Part shown: one piece after another, positions 10,990-22,228 of the stretch
Layout: the number at the start of each line of letters is the position of its first letter
Numbering within the stretch: the first letter of the stretch is position 1
Assembly (NCBI GenBank): GCA_014058105.1
Contig: JACGCM010001497.1
Span: forward strand, 1,612,001 to 1,676,000
Origin: Kingdonia uniflora
Taxonomy: Eukaryota; Streptophyta; Magnoliopsida; Ranunculales; Circaeasteraceae
Direction of reading: 5' to 3'
DNA length: 64,000 nt
Made by a program: the position numbers and the translations under genes
The notes under the pieces: generated by a model
Databases searched by the model: none
Seen by the model: only the letters and a program-made list of their open reading frames with translations
Told to the model about the DNA's origin: nothing

Positions 10990-11814
10990 ATTGGTTCCTT
11001 TTTGAATCCTTATTCTTATTCCAAGATACAAACATAACAGTATATGGATCTCTTAACTGTTAAGTCCGTAAGAACTGCTGTTATAATATACAATCTTGCC
11101 GATTATTGGACTTTAATCATGGTTAATAAATAAACTAGTAGTATAAGAAATCCTTTCCCGGATACAAACTGTTAATAAATAACCGGTGGATATATGATAG
11201 TGAGATCTGGCCACTGTATAATGCAAGGTTGTTCTAACTTAAAATGTGCAACAAGTAAATAAACAGTTTACTACAGTAGATCAATGATCATTACACATTC
11301 CTTTTTTATTAACTAGTTTAGAAATGAGCAATTTAAACTAGTTAACATCCAAGGCTGTAAGAACATGTAAACCGACCGCAAGATCTATGTTCAGGCAGTT
11401 ATTTAATTTTATCACTGTAGTAAATTGGTGTACTTTGTATTGTTATTAAATTAACCTATAATCCGATTTTATCCAATACCTAAGATCTACCTGTAACCTA
11501 ATTTCCATTTAACTTAGGGGGGCTATTTTAACAACTAAATCAATACCAGTGTACATATGTTGCCGGTAACCGTTTAGGTGCAAGTATAACTGTTACGTAT
11601 GTTGATTTTCATATCGGGCAAAGATCCAATATCTACAAGGTTGTTCCTAACAGTTATAATTTTTAAGTTATAACTGTTATAACATACAATCGGCAATGGA
11701 TATATGGTCCAGAATAAGGTCGCCAAGTCCTGATTTACCTTATGCTTGCTGATATTCTTTTTGAACTGTTATATAAATCAACATATGTACACCAGGATTC
11801 AAAAAGGAACCAAT
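10990..11814. mobile_element. Small element with 21-bp perfect terminal inverted repeats
   Basis: The 21 bases at 10990-11010 (ATTGGTTCC, a T run, GAATCCT) return as an exact reverse complement at 11794-11814. Inside, GTTATAATATACAATC on the left mirrors a related segment on the right, and an 11-bp inverted repeat (AACAGTTATAA, 11649-11659; TTATAACTGTT, 11668-11678) forms an inner hairpin. At 825 bp and without a coding frame it looks like a non-autonomous DNA element. No convincing target duplication was found, so the superfamily is unassigned. Confidence 0.6.
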
Positions 11815-13160
11815 CATAAATGCTATATGATTCACTAAACTTAAACATCATTATTTCCGTATTCTAATACACAACAAGTAGTTATACCATATATCAGTTT
11901 GCCTTCTTTGGACCAAATATTTTATAAATCTCTTTAACAAGAGCATTCTCTTTGACTTCTTCATTCCTTTCCATATGCCATTTCCTGGATGTATTTTCTG
12001 CCTGATATTCGTACATAACAAGTTAGTTTCACATAGACAATCAGAAATATATATAACACTAGTTTCATATGGACAATCAGAAAGATATATAACAGTGCTT
12101 ATTGTTTATAAAGTTGTCATTACCCAAATCTTCAATGGAATCAATTGATCCCTAAACATTTCAATTTGTAGCTGAAGCAGGGCCCTTCCTTTGCCTCTAA
12201 GTTCACCATTCTGTCAAAATAATGAAATTATGGAAGTGATAAAATTAAAATTCTAAACATGACACCAATTAAGAAAGTGGAGCCTATATCGAGATGTTAT
12301 AATGTGTAACTATAGGGACTATGGTACCTTTTTTTCCCTTCTATTTAATATGATCTTAAATATATATGCCGAATAATTTTAAATATGCGTAGATTAAGTA
12401 GCTTGGTTTAGTTTTTATTTATTTTTACTTATTGGTCGTCAGTTCGTTACTATTAATATTGTCTAATATGATTAAATTGTATTTTTTGCAGATTGATTCA
12501 ACATCTCAGATTGTACGGGCCATTACAACTCTGAAGGTATTATAATATGTCAATTTCTTTTCTTCAATTTAATTTATGGGACTTTAGGTTTAGATTATAT
12601 GATTGCATGGTAGATGTAAAAGTTAGTCTCACACATATCTAATTATCCTGGATTTTATCACCATATAAGTATTATTTAGTTACTTCTAATGGGTACTCAC
12701 AAAAGGAAATAATATTGAATTGCCATGAGTCATGATAATACTCCATAATCCAATTCAACTTAGTTGATCTTTCACTACTAACGTGAGACTGGTTTTGGCT
12801 AATGTTGAAGCAACAAGTGTTGTAATATTACAACCACTGGCTCAAATTGGCACCCCTTCTGGGAATTCTAAAGAGACTATGTTGTTGCCCCATAATTGTT
12901 GGAACAGGAGGGATAAACTTAATTCATAGTATGTGTTTCAAGTGATGGTTTTTTTTAATTCATACCTAGGCGTATAAATTTCGTATGATCGTATAGAGTT
13001 TCTAAAAAAGAATACATCACAAATTTGGGGTTCTATGTTTGGTTTTGGATCACTTATAGTAGCGAGTACATATTTTATAGTTCTTCATGGAAGATTAATT
13101 AGATTATATGTATTTGCATTCTCTTTGGTTGAATAAGTAAAAAATCTATTTATCATGAAG
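11815..13160. other. Mostly non-coding; one orphan exon-like segment
   Basis: The only structure I see is 12492-12536: 45 bases with a good acceptor (TTTTTTGCAG) and donor (GTATTA), open as IDSTSQIVRAITTLK. It could be one captured exon. The source is not recognised. Confidence 0.3.
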
Positions 13161-13380
13161 GCAGTTAATCGCGGAGACATATTTCTTGATATTCGCGAGT
13201 TGTGCTGCAGTCATTGTAAATATTAGGGAAGAAAGAGTGGTGACATTGCCTGGGATTGCCATTACGTGGGGACTAGTTGTGATGGTTATGATGTACTCAA
13301 TTGACCATATCTGTGGTACTCATTTCAATCCTCCGGTTACCATTTTTTTCACTACCTGTTGCCGGTTCCCATTGAAACAG
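13161..13380 (+). pseudogene. NIP-type aquaporin exon
   Basis: Nodulin-26-like intrinsic proteins are membrane channels for water and metalloids. This exon encodes LIAETYFLIFASCAAVIVN (TM2), a loop ERVVTLPGIAITWGLVVMVM (TM3), then SIDHICGTHFNPPVTIFF, where the first pore motif NPA reads NPP. It ends at a donor after FPLKQ (GTAATC), at the intron position usual for NIPs. Two to three residues seem missing before TYFL. No other NIP exon follows: the next recognisable exons belong to a kinase, so this is a captured fragment, not a working channel. Confidence 0.85.
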
Positions 13381-13938
13381 GTAATCTAGGATCAACAACT
13401 TTGATTTTTTTTTTCTTCCACAATGTGCATATCATGATTTCTTGCGAAATTAAAAATCTTAAGATCTAGGGAAATTCAACTACAAGAGATCTTCTTGGTA
13501 TTGTGGTTGTTGCAACCTCCATGATGTCACTATGTTAGATTTTCCTGATTGCTCTACATTTAACATATTTAGATTTTCGATGGAGTTAAGTTGATGGTAT
13601 TATAATTTATAAATTTGAGTTATTCTCTCCACTAAACATTATTTTGTCCATTGTTCTACAGAGCACTTCAGGGTGGAAAAAAACTTGGACAAACTTTATC
13701 ATTTGAGAATCAAAATGCGGTTTTAGATAGTGTTCCAACATTTTTGGGCCTTTGGGGAAATACAAGAATAAACCTGCAGGTATTGTAAGCTATTTATAAA
13801 TAGTGTTCCAATTTTTTTATACGCTTTAGGTGATTTGGCCTCTGCTTCACATCCCAGATATAGCATCAGAAATCAAATGTTTCAGGTTTCTTTAATAAAT
13901 TCAAGACTTTCTTATATTTGACTTTCCATTGGTTTCAG
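13381..13938. other. Spacer between captured fragments
   Basis: Contains a possible exon at about 13663-13790 (acceptor CTACAG, donor CTGCAG/GTATTG) whose frame reads KKLGQTLSFENQ and VLDSVPTFLGLWG. It is not part of the kinase or the aquaporin. Source unknown. Confidence 0.3.
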
Positions 13939-14074
13939 ATTGAAGTTAACTATTTTGGCCAACTTTATCATCCAACTTTTGTAAAACTGATTGGCTACTG
14001 TTTGGATGGCGATAAATGGCTTTTGGTGTATGAGTTCATGTCAAAAGGCAGCTTGGAGAACCATCTATTTAGAA
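13939..14074 (+). pseudogene. RLCK-VII kinase exon, N-lobe part
   Basis: Receptor-like cytoplasmic kinases of subfamily VII (PBS1/APK1 type) signal below plant receptor kinases. The exon has a good acceptor (GGTTTCAG) and donor (AGAA/GTAAGT) and encodes [40 protein letters not shown] and NHLFR: subdomains III (the E), IV and V of the kinase fold. The Gly-rich loop and the ATP-binding Lys would be in an upstream exon that is not seen. Later exons of what looks like the same gene are at 18114-18484, with OPT transporter exons in between. Only 42 bases separate this donor from the first OPT exon. Confidence 0.85.
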
Positions 14075-14562
14075 GTAAGTAACCTGGGAAGAAAACCAAT
14101 ATCTCTTCTGTTTCAGCACAAATTGTTGTTCTTCCAATTGGAAAGTTTATGGCTGCAACTTTTCTGAAAAAACAAATCCAAATTCCAAGACGAAATGGTC
14201 ATTTTCGTTGAATCCAGGGCCCTTCAACTTGAAAGAGCATGTATTCATTACCATTTTCGCCAATGTTGGATCAAATTTTGTTTATGCGGTTAATATAATT
14301 AGCATAGTAAAGGCTTTCTACCACGGGAAAATTGACGCTATGCCTGCTTTTTTATTAACGCAGACAACCCAGGTGAGTTTTCCTTTTCAAAACGTATCTA
14401 AAAGTTAAATCATAATGATAGTATGATGCAATTACAATGATATAACTCAAACCATGCTTTAAAATATCTCCAGTACTCCGTTATATAAGAAAGTTAAGCT
14501 TTTGCTACCCGATGTTTGCCAAAATATTTCTGATATATGCAAAAGGTCTTATTGGCAAGCTA

Positions 14563-15258
14563 CGTAACAATGACACTCCTATCTCCAAAAAAAATCCGTG
14601 TCCATACGTATCGGATGCGGATACACGTACGGACACGCGTGGGCACGGGGTTGGACACGGCCTTCCTCAGAGACCAAAATAAAATAAAATAGAGGGAAAT
14701 AAAACTTGCTTACCTCAGATCTGTAGTATATACATCTTCTTTATTTTACCTCAGATCTGTAGTATTTAACTAGTTGCAGTAGGTGTAGCTTCGTTTGAAG
14801 AGGAAGAATCGCCATTGTAGTTGCAGCAATAACTTCTTTTAAGCCCTAGCCGCTAGGGCAAGCACAAAGCTTTTTTATTTTTTTATTTTTAAGTCTTAGA
14901 AGTTTGTTGTATTGTGCTAGGGTTAAGAGTAGTTGTGGTTTATTCAATAAGAGTTGTTCACTCTCCTCGAGATTTGTGTATTATGTTTTAGTGGTTGGGT
15001 GAGTTAATGTGGTGGGGTAGTGTGTTAGATTGGTTAAGATGTGTTGGGACTTGGGAGAGTGGTTTGGTGAGTTAATGTGATGGGGTAGTGTGTTAGATAG
15101 GTTAAAGTAACCAACATAAGCATAGTAGAAAATAAAAAATAATTTTTTTACAGCCGTGTCCCCGTTTTTACATATTTGTGTCTCCGTGTCCGACACCCCA
15201 TACCTGTGTCCGACACCGACACCCATATTTGTGTCGTTGTTACCTAGTTGGCAAGATA
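14563..15258. mobile_element. Candidate Mutator-like MITE in an OPT intron
   Basis: GTAACAATGACAC at 14564-14576 and GTGTCGTTGTTAC at 15231-15243 are inverted repeats with one mismatch. The interior is full of GTGTCCGACACC-like palindromes next to both ends. Flanking it, TTGGCAAGCTA (14553-14562 region) and TTGGCAAGATA (15248-15258) look like a ~10-11 bp target duplication, the size expected for Mutator-like elements. The left copy nearly abuts the inverted repeat; on the right about 4 bases intervene. No coding capacity. Confidence 0.5.
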
Positions 15259-15822
15259 TCACCCTTATGTCAATGATATCGCAGTTTTATATCTAAATAT
15301 CCGTCCGATACTTTGAATGATGGATATTTGGGATGTTTCAGCAATATGTGGGATATGTGAACAATATTGTTGTCAGTTATATTTTGTTAAAATTTAACAA
15401 TATATCAGAAATACCCAATATATCAGATATATCAGGATTATCGTTTATATGTAACAATATTCTCCATGCTTTGGAACAAAAACAGCAAAATAATTACCGA
15501 TACTAAGGGTATCTAGTTTTCCAGGTGTCGATGTATTGGTGGACATTGATACTTAGAACCTTGATTCTAATGGATTTTATCAAACTTTGCCAGCTTTGAG
15601 TACCAGCCGGATGCATATTTTGTAGTATCAGACATGTAGGGATCTTGATGGCTAGACATTGCATATTAAAACTCAAATACTGTGCTGGTTTTGATTGAAA
15701 ACTAGTTGCTTGGATATGGATGGGCTGGAATCTTCAGAAAGTTTCTTGTTGATTCTCCTTACATGTGGTGGCCAGCGAACCTAGTTCAAGTATCTCTCTT
15801 TAGGTTATATCTCGCTCTACCG

Positions 15823-15841
15823 TTTTTTTTTTTTTTTTTTT
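15823..15841. repeat. T19 homopolymer
   Basis: A run of 19 T at the end of an OPT intron, upstream of the exon beginning near 15922. Confidence 0.9.
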
Positions 15842-18113
15842 GAAAGGCTCTTTCATTTACTCACTACTTTATGTTACTACAATTTCATTCTCACTATTTC
15901 CTTTACTTGTTAAATTGTAAAGCACTGCATGAAGTGGTGGCTAGGCCTAAAGAAGGACTATCTAGGCTCCAGTTCTTCTTCCTAGTCCTTGCTTCGAGCT
16001 TTGAATACTACATTGTACCTAACTACCTTTTTCCTTCCATAACCGCACTCTCCATTGTTTGTTGGATTTGGAAAAAATCAATTACAGCACAACAAATTGG
16101 ATCTGATCTATTTGGCCTTGGGGTTGGCTCCTTTGCCCTGGATTGGTCAACTATAGCTGGATTTTTAGGGAGTCCCTTAGCCAGTCCCGGATTTGCTATC
16201 ATTAATACTATGGCGGGGTTCTTCATAATTCTCTACGTAGTGATCCCAACACTTTATTGGACTAATACATATGAGGCCAAGCGATTCCCCATTTTCTCGC
16301 CTCACGTTTTCAGTGCTGATGGACAAACATATAATGTTTCACTTGTATTGAATGAAAAAGGCTTCAATTTCAATGAACAAGGTTATAATGGATATAGCAA
16401 AGTCAATCTGAGCATCTTCTTTGTACTTACTTACGGGCTTAGCTTTGCAACATTAGCTGCAACTCTTTCTCAGTGGCTCTCTTCTATGGGAGGTAAATAA
16501 ACTTTTCATAACTTTCTTAGCTATTATTGGTTTTACTCTGGTAGCATATTCTTTCTCCTCTTATTTATTTCTACACATATTTCCATAGAACTGAATGTAA
16601 TCACGCTTGACTTTACCACTGACAGAACCATTTTGCAACAATCAAAATCGGCATACCGAGATCAGATTGGTGATGTTCACACTAGGTTGATGAAGAAGAA
16701 CTATAAGGCTATCCCTCAATTGTGGTTTTATACACGTATGGTCATTGTGATTGTACTTTCAATTCTCACTTGTGAAGGTTTTGGTAAGCAGTTGTAGCTT
16801 CCTTATTGGGGAGTCATACTAGCAATAGCATTGGCTTTGTTCTTCACTTTCCCCATAGGTGTAATTACAGCTACAACAAACATAGTGAGTATTGCACAAG
16901 ATAACTCCATGAAATAAATAATCTGAATATCTTTTGTATTCTTGGCTAATTGGAGAACTATAATGTGCAGCAACCGGGAATAAATGTGATAACAGAGTTG
17001 ATCATCGGTTACATTTATCGCGGAAAGCCTCTTGCTAATGTGTCTTTCAAGACCTACGGATATATCAGTATGTCCCAAGCAATTACGTTTCTTGCTGATT
17101 TTAAACTCGGTCACTACATGAAGATTCCTCCAAGATCTATGTTTGTTGTTCAGGTACTATTTGTATTAAGAGTTTGATTACTTGAGTATGTTCTTTTCTG
17201 AAATTCATTCTTGAAACATTATCATCGCTCTAGAAAATAGTAGGAAAAAAAAGAGTGACATTTTTACTTAATGTAGCTGGTAGGTACGGTAATTTCCTCC
17301 TCCGTTTACTTCGGCACGGCTTGGTGCCTCCTTGGATCAGTGGAGTATATTTGTAACCCAAAAAAATTACCTACAGGAAGTCCATGGACATGCCCTGGTG
17401 ATGACGTGTTCTACAATGCTTCCTATATGCAAAGATGAATCATTTCTTCCTCATCGGGATCCTTGCACCAGTGCCAATGTGGGCACTCTCACGTAAGTTT
17501 CCCCAGCAAAAGTGGATCTCTCATTAACATGCCAATCCTCTTTAGTGCGACAAGTGCAATGTCTCCGGCTAGGGTAGTGAACTACTTGCGCTGGGGTACT
17601 GTGGGGATATTCTTCAACTTCTATGTATATAGGAGATACGAGGAGTGGTGGGATAGGCACAATTATGTGCTATCGGCTGGGTTAGACGTAGGTGTTGCCT
17701 TTTTGGCAATATTGAATTTCAGCAGATTAGTATCTCGCCCTTGGAGAAATTGGACATCTACTTCAGAACGACGGTTTTCTTCATTTACCATTTCGATCAT
17801 AACAGAAGGGATGCTCTATGATGTGCCCTAGGAAACCAATTGCTCCACGGCTATTAAGGCATACTAAATTGTCACTGAAGGTGGAAAAGAGTAGAGAAGT
17901 TGAAGAGAAAAGGGAGATAGAAAGAATAGTTAAGCCTCCTCAAATTATTTTTCATTTCTGAAAGTTGTTACTTAAGTAACGTTATTAGACTACACAAAAA
18001 GTAGAGGACTTTAGTCGTTTCATATACGTTATACAACTACTAAAATGTACATTAAATATGATATACTGGTATCATTATGGTTTTTAACTTTAAATTAATT
18101 CTTTGTTTTGTAG

Positions 18114-18484
18114 GAGGGCCCAATATCTTTCTTGGTCTATAAGGATTAAAGTTGCCATCGGTGCTGCTAAAGGGGTCTCATCTTTACATAATGCTGAATC
18201 ACAAGTCATATATCATGACTTCAAAGTTGCAAATATTCTTTTACATGTGGTATGACGCTTGCGAGAATAAAATATTAGTATATTACTAGGCTTGGCATTT
18301 AAGTTAGGTTTTGATTTGCGTAGACATTACTTATGATTTATGATGCTTTTAATTGTACTGGATTTTAACCCATAGCTTTCCGATTTTGGGTTAGCTAAAG
18401 CGGGCCCCATAGGAGACAAAACTCATGTTTCCACCCAAGTCATGGATACGAAACGTTATGCAGCACCTGAATATGTTGCCACAG
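18114..18484 (+). pseudogene. RLCK-VII kinase exons, C-lobe part
   Basis: Two exons continue the kinase seen at 13939. Exon 18114-18249 encodes [40 protein letters not shown]: the catalytic loop, where the usual HRD/YRD reads YHD (Arg lost) with D, K and N kept. Exon 18376-18484 encodes [20 protein letters not shown] and [19 protein letters not shown], activation segment and APE. The GTxGYAAPE motif is changed to DTKRYAAPE. About seven residues between ILL and LSDFG are missing. Acceptor and donor sites are intact (TTTTGTAG; ACAG/GTACAT). The loss of Arg and Gly suggests no active kinase would result. Confidence 0.85.
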
Positions 18485-19515
18485 GTACATGAGTTCCTCA
18501 CATTTCGTAATTTCTTTTTGGTCTGTTGTTTTTATTTATAATCATGTAAGAATGTTTAACTTGGAAGTCCCGAATTGATCATAACCTAATGAAAAATAAT
18601 CAGTACCATAGTTGGGATTATACATTAGCTTGTAGACTTCAATAAAGGAACATGAAGCATTAAATAGCTTTCTCCTTAATCCAATGTCTTATTCGAAGTA
18701 CCCAATAATAAATAATTAATTACTACATTAAAAATGCAAGACTTGACCAGAAACCACTTCCCATGATTATTTTAAAAAATAATATTTTATAAAATGTGTA
18801 ACACTGTTTATGGCTTTTAGTTCTCTTAGACAAAAGCGTACTCAATTTTTTGAATTCAATCAAATAAATGTCATCACACTAAAGTAACCTGGAAGTTATT
18901 TATCATTCAAAAAAGAAGTATGATAATTTTGGGTTTCTATATTAGTGAAGGTACTTCTTTATTTATAATAACTGTACGTTTGGATACAACAATCTAGAAA
19001 AAGCCTCTACCTGGCAAGCTTTTTTGACTCCTACATGCTTCCTGGCCAATTCCTGTGTCCGTGATAAGCTATTTAGTGGCAGATCACTCCTTCACATCTT
19101 TTGGCTTCTTCCCAAGAAAATTTGTAATTTTTGGTGATCTAGTTACCTTCTTCACCCCTCCACCCCCTTTTTTTTGTCAAATTTTAGTTTGTAAGAGCCA
19201 TTGGGATTTGTTTGATTTGGGGTTTTCTTTATTGGGAGTGTATTGTTTTGTTGATTTTGTCGTACTTTTAGTTGCAACTTTTAAATGGAAAAGAGTTATG
19301 TTTGGGAAAGTGGGAGCTTTGAAATACTAAATACCATTTTCCAAGCATAATTTTTACTAATGACCATGCAACCCTTGGGTAACCTAAAAATAAAGCCTTA
19401 TATTATTTGTTTTGGGCCTAATTTGTACTCTTACTTTGTCTATAAAGAAATTGTATTGCATAATTGAGATTTAACATAAATACAATCAATATTGTTGCAG
19501 AAATTCAAGAAATGA
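18485..19515. other. Non-coding stretch after the kinase exons
   Basis: No further kinase exon was found. The open frame at 19055-19330 is T-rich, low complexity and unsupported. Confidence 0.4.
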
Positions 19516-19746
19516 AAGGCATATCAAGAGAACATTACAATTGATACCATCAGTCTTAAGGCGGTTCTCAGATTTCCATTGCAAATAGTCGGTCCTGTTA
19601 AACTTGGTGAATCCCCTATAGTGACGGAAAAGGGTGTACCATACATAAGAGATACAAAACAAGTGTTCAGTGTACCATTTCCTGCTGATAATGATCTTAT
19701 GGCGACCGAAAAACTTGAACTTAGCACAATGAAGAGCTTCTTGTGA
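19516..19746 (+). other. Unrecognised terminal-exon-like frame
   Basis: After an acceptor-like TTGTTGCAG (19492-19500) a frame is open from 19516 to a TGA at 19744-19746. It encodes [40 protein letters not shown] and ends [20 protein letters not shown]. The composition is protein-like and it could be the 3' exon of a captured gene. An in-frame TGA (19513) between the acceptor and the open part weakens this. Family not recognised. Confidence 0.3.
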
Positions 19747-19749
19747 TTG

Positions 19750-20365
19750 AGAGGAGAACTTGACCAATGCTCACCCTAGCACAAATACCTGAGCAAGCTA
19801 TCTATTTAGTTTGTCAATGATCTGTATTGAAAAACTACCTACTGTGTACTATATTGAGTTGTCAATCATGCGAAAAGTTGTGATATTTCTATGTACTACA
19901 TTTAGTTGTCAATCATGTATATGCATTATCAAGAAAAAATCTTTTTGTTTTTTATATTTCATACAAAATTTATTAATGTGTACGTTCAATTCACCATTCT
20001 TATCTATGATCATACTTGCATGGAGAGACTAAATACAACTTTGTAACTGTTGAAGAATACTAACATAGCATGCCTCTAAGTAATTTTTCGTACATAATTG
20101 CCTATATATTGTTTTAAATTTGGAGATGCTACTGGACATAATAATAGATGTAAATTTTTCTTTGATAAAGTGTTTGAGACCATTAACTGGTCCACCAAGT
20201 TCTGCTATATTTATACAATCATCTATAATTCAAAAAAAATAAAAATCCAAATTCAAATACTGTTTTCTCATCTTTTCTCATAAATAAACTAAGAAGCATA
20301 ATTAGAATTAATATGACTAACATATCAATGCAGTTTTATTCATAACTAAAATTACATAACCTAAG
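19750..20365. other. Non-coding stretch
   Basis: AT-rich. Nothing recognised on either strand. Confidence 0.4.
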
Positions 20366-20367
20366 CT

Positions 20368-20990
20368 TTAGGTTTCTATACCAAATATGCAATTCGAGCA
20401 ACTATTTGCCCTTTCGAACCAACTATGCAAACACTGACTATGAAATTGGTGTTTACAAGGCATTGTAGTAAGAACGTCATTTTTCATAGTTTTTTTTGAC
20501 AACAAGGACACTCCAATTTATTGTCATTTCCCCCTTTCCCATATTTATGTTGTTCCAACATAATAATTGTTGTAACCTGTGGTGGTTGCATAAGATGTTC
20601 ATATCTTCGTACTCCTTCCTCGGTATAAGTTCGGCGAATTCCAAGATCCAAAAACACAGTCAAAGTAGATTTCTCTTTGTTAAGTATTTCTAAAACATGA
20701 ATCTTGATATGTGCTAGAATCTAGTCGTAATTGTTGTCCCAAAAGTTGTCCCCAATAATTATCCTTGGATTTGTGCGGCAATCATTCTTTAATAGCTTTA
20801 AAATTTGTTGACAACCAATTTGAGAAAGGATGGACCATGAATTTAGCTCAATTACCTTAACGATCGATGGTTCCATATTTGTTTCTAGCAAAATTTGATC
20901 TCTTGCCTGAATAATATCAAGACTATATCCAATGACGAGTATTATCCGACACATAATTTTTGATAAAAATGCGAGCATAATATAGTATTC
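20368..20990 (-). pseudogene. RING-H2 zinc-finger protein fragment
   Basis: On the minus strand an acceptor (CTTTGCTTAG, ending about 20991) starts an exon with MLAFLSKIMCRIILVIGYSL, then IIQARDQILLETNM, KVIELNSWSILSQIG and RRYEHLMQPPQV. Near the end a RING-H2 half is readable: CPCC, then after a frameshift MPCKHQFHSQCLHSWFERAN followed by CSNC, a stop at 20368-20370. RING-H2 proteins are usually E3 ubiquitin ligases, with the motif binding two zinc ions. The C-H-H-C part of the ligand set is preserved, but stops and frameshifts break the chain. The exon start is duplicated at 1141-1279. Confidence 0.6.
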
Positions 20991-21312
20991 CTAAGCAAAG
21001 AAAAAGTAAACCTTAATATATCACAAAATTACACTCAAACTCAACTTAAATCTTACAAATAATGCGTTCGCACACGCTAGCACGTGGAAAATATGAATAT
21101 AGAGAAAAAAACTAGTATTATATACTTATAATTTTTGTAAAACTTCTTGATTAAATAGCCAGATGTATTTCTTTTCAAGAAATGTCGTGTATTTTACGTT
21201 CTCTACTACATCTATAAACCTCGGGTATTTAGCGCCAATTCACCCATAAATGATAATTACGGTCTAGACCCCTACTTTTTCTATTTTTCATGTTTTCTTT
21301 TTCGATGGACAG

Positions 21313-21560
21313 GTTGATGTGCAGGGATCTGGTCCTTATGCACCAAATGTCTCCCATGGGTCTGAGTAATTTATAATGAAAGTTTCAAATGAGAAGGTGA
21401 TTATCTCATGTGGATATCATCTTGGATGGAGAGGGTTGTCATAGTATCCTGATTCGAAGGTATACCTATATGTTTGCTTCTTTTGTAGGTTGCTTTGATC
21501 ATTGGTAAGAGAGGTGAGAACATAAAAAATATGCAGAGTAGGTCAAGAGTTTGAATTCAG
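21313..21560 (+). pseudogene. KH-domain (FUBP-like) gene fragment, 5' exons
   Basis: KH domains bind single-stranded RNA or DNA. Exon 21313-21396 (phase 0) reads VDVQGSGPYAPNVSHGSE, stop, FIMKVSNEK. Exon 21489-21560 (TTTTGTAG acceptor, CAG/GTTGG donor) reads VALIIGKRGENIKNMQSRSR, V, stop, IQ. GKRGENIKNMQ is the GxxG loop of a KH domain. The stop sits where homologues have Arg (SGARIQ), as expected of a CGA-to-TGA change. The second half of the same domain lies 13 kb away at 34513, beyond an inserted Helitron. Both exons are whole-codon units like those of plant far-upstream-element-binding-protein homologues. Confidence 0.8.
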
Positions 21561-21830
21561 GTTGGTAATTTATTATTTGTATAAATTAATATGTTTCTGG
21601 AAGACTGATTGTCATTTGTACAAAAAAGTTCAGTTACATATTCCTATGCCAATCTCTCATTAAATTCCATGTAGCCTATGCATCAATCATTTTAAATTTC
21701 CCCGATAACTTCTTCGTGAAAATGATCTAGCAATAACTAACCAAATCAAGTGACTGAGGCAAGATGTTAGATTAAGTATAGAAAATCTAACTTAAGGGTA
21801 GTCATTTATGTTTATTGTAAATATCTATTA

Positions 21831-22228
21831 TACATTAGGCAACGGTGTTTTTCGTATAGGCATATTCGTCATTGTCTCAAGGATAAAGAGGGGTTGAGAT
21901 TTGTGGGAAGGAGGGAGATGGACGACCTATATTACTTTTACTCTCATTACCTAGGGGTAGTTTTAACAAAATACATAAATAGTAGTTAAGTCTCTCTCTC
22001 CAAACACATCCTAGCCTGACTCTTTTTCTTTTGTACATTAGGCAACAGTGTTTTTCGTATAGACATATTCGCCATTGTTTCAAGGATAAAAGTGGGCTGG
22101 GATTTGTGGGAAGAATGGAGATGGACGGCCTATATTACTTTTACTCTCATTACCTAGGGGTAGTTTCGACAAAACACATAAAGGGTAGTTAAGTCTCTCT
22201 CTCCAAACACATTTTAGCCCGACTTTTT
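21831..22228. repeat. Two-copy tandem duplication, period 203 bp
   Basis: TACATTAGGCAACGGTG at 21831 recurs as TACATTAGGCAACAGTG at 22034. The two units stay alignable through ATTACTTTTACTCTCATTAC and CTCTCTCTCCAAACACAT, at roughly 90% identity by eye. Non-coding. Confidence 0.85.

Larger units (their letters stand above)
14117..17830 (+). pseudogene. OPT oligopeptide transporter, C-terminal two-thirds
   Basis: OPT proteins are proton-coupled plant transporters for small peptides and metal chelates. Both family signatures are visible: NPG (NPGPFNLKEH, about 14212) and KIPPR (KIPPRSMF, about 17120). Exons I can follow: 14117-14372; about 15711-15793 ([20 protein letters not shown]); about 15922-16496, a long open exon with several membrane segments; about 16625-16885 (AYRDQIGDVHTRLMKKNYKA) with an in-frame TAG at 16797; 16971-17154; about 17278-17430 (SSSVYFGTAWCLLGSVEYIC); and about 17490-17760 (INMPILFSATSAMSPARVVN). 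Decay: a TGA just before NPG, the TAG, and frame loss at the C terminus. The first third of a normal ~740-residue OPT is missing. Splice sites are largely kept, so capture was from genomic DNA. It sits between two halves of a kinase gene. Confidence 0.9.

Noticed and set aside
17967..17980. 14-base palindrome GTTACTTAAGTAAC near the OPT/kinase junction as an element end
   Set aside because: No terminal motif or target duplication around it. A palindrome of this length can occur by chance in AT-rich DNA.
21070..21090. CTAG after a GC-rich stretch (CGCACACGCTAG) as a Helitron end
   Set aside because: The next base is C rather than T and there is no clear hairpin or matching family tail.
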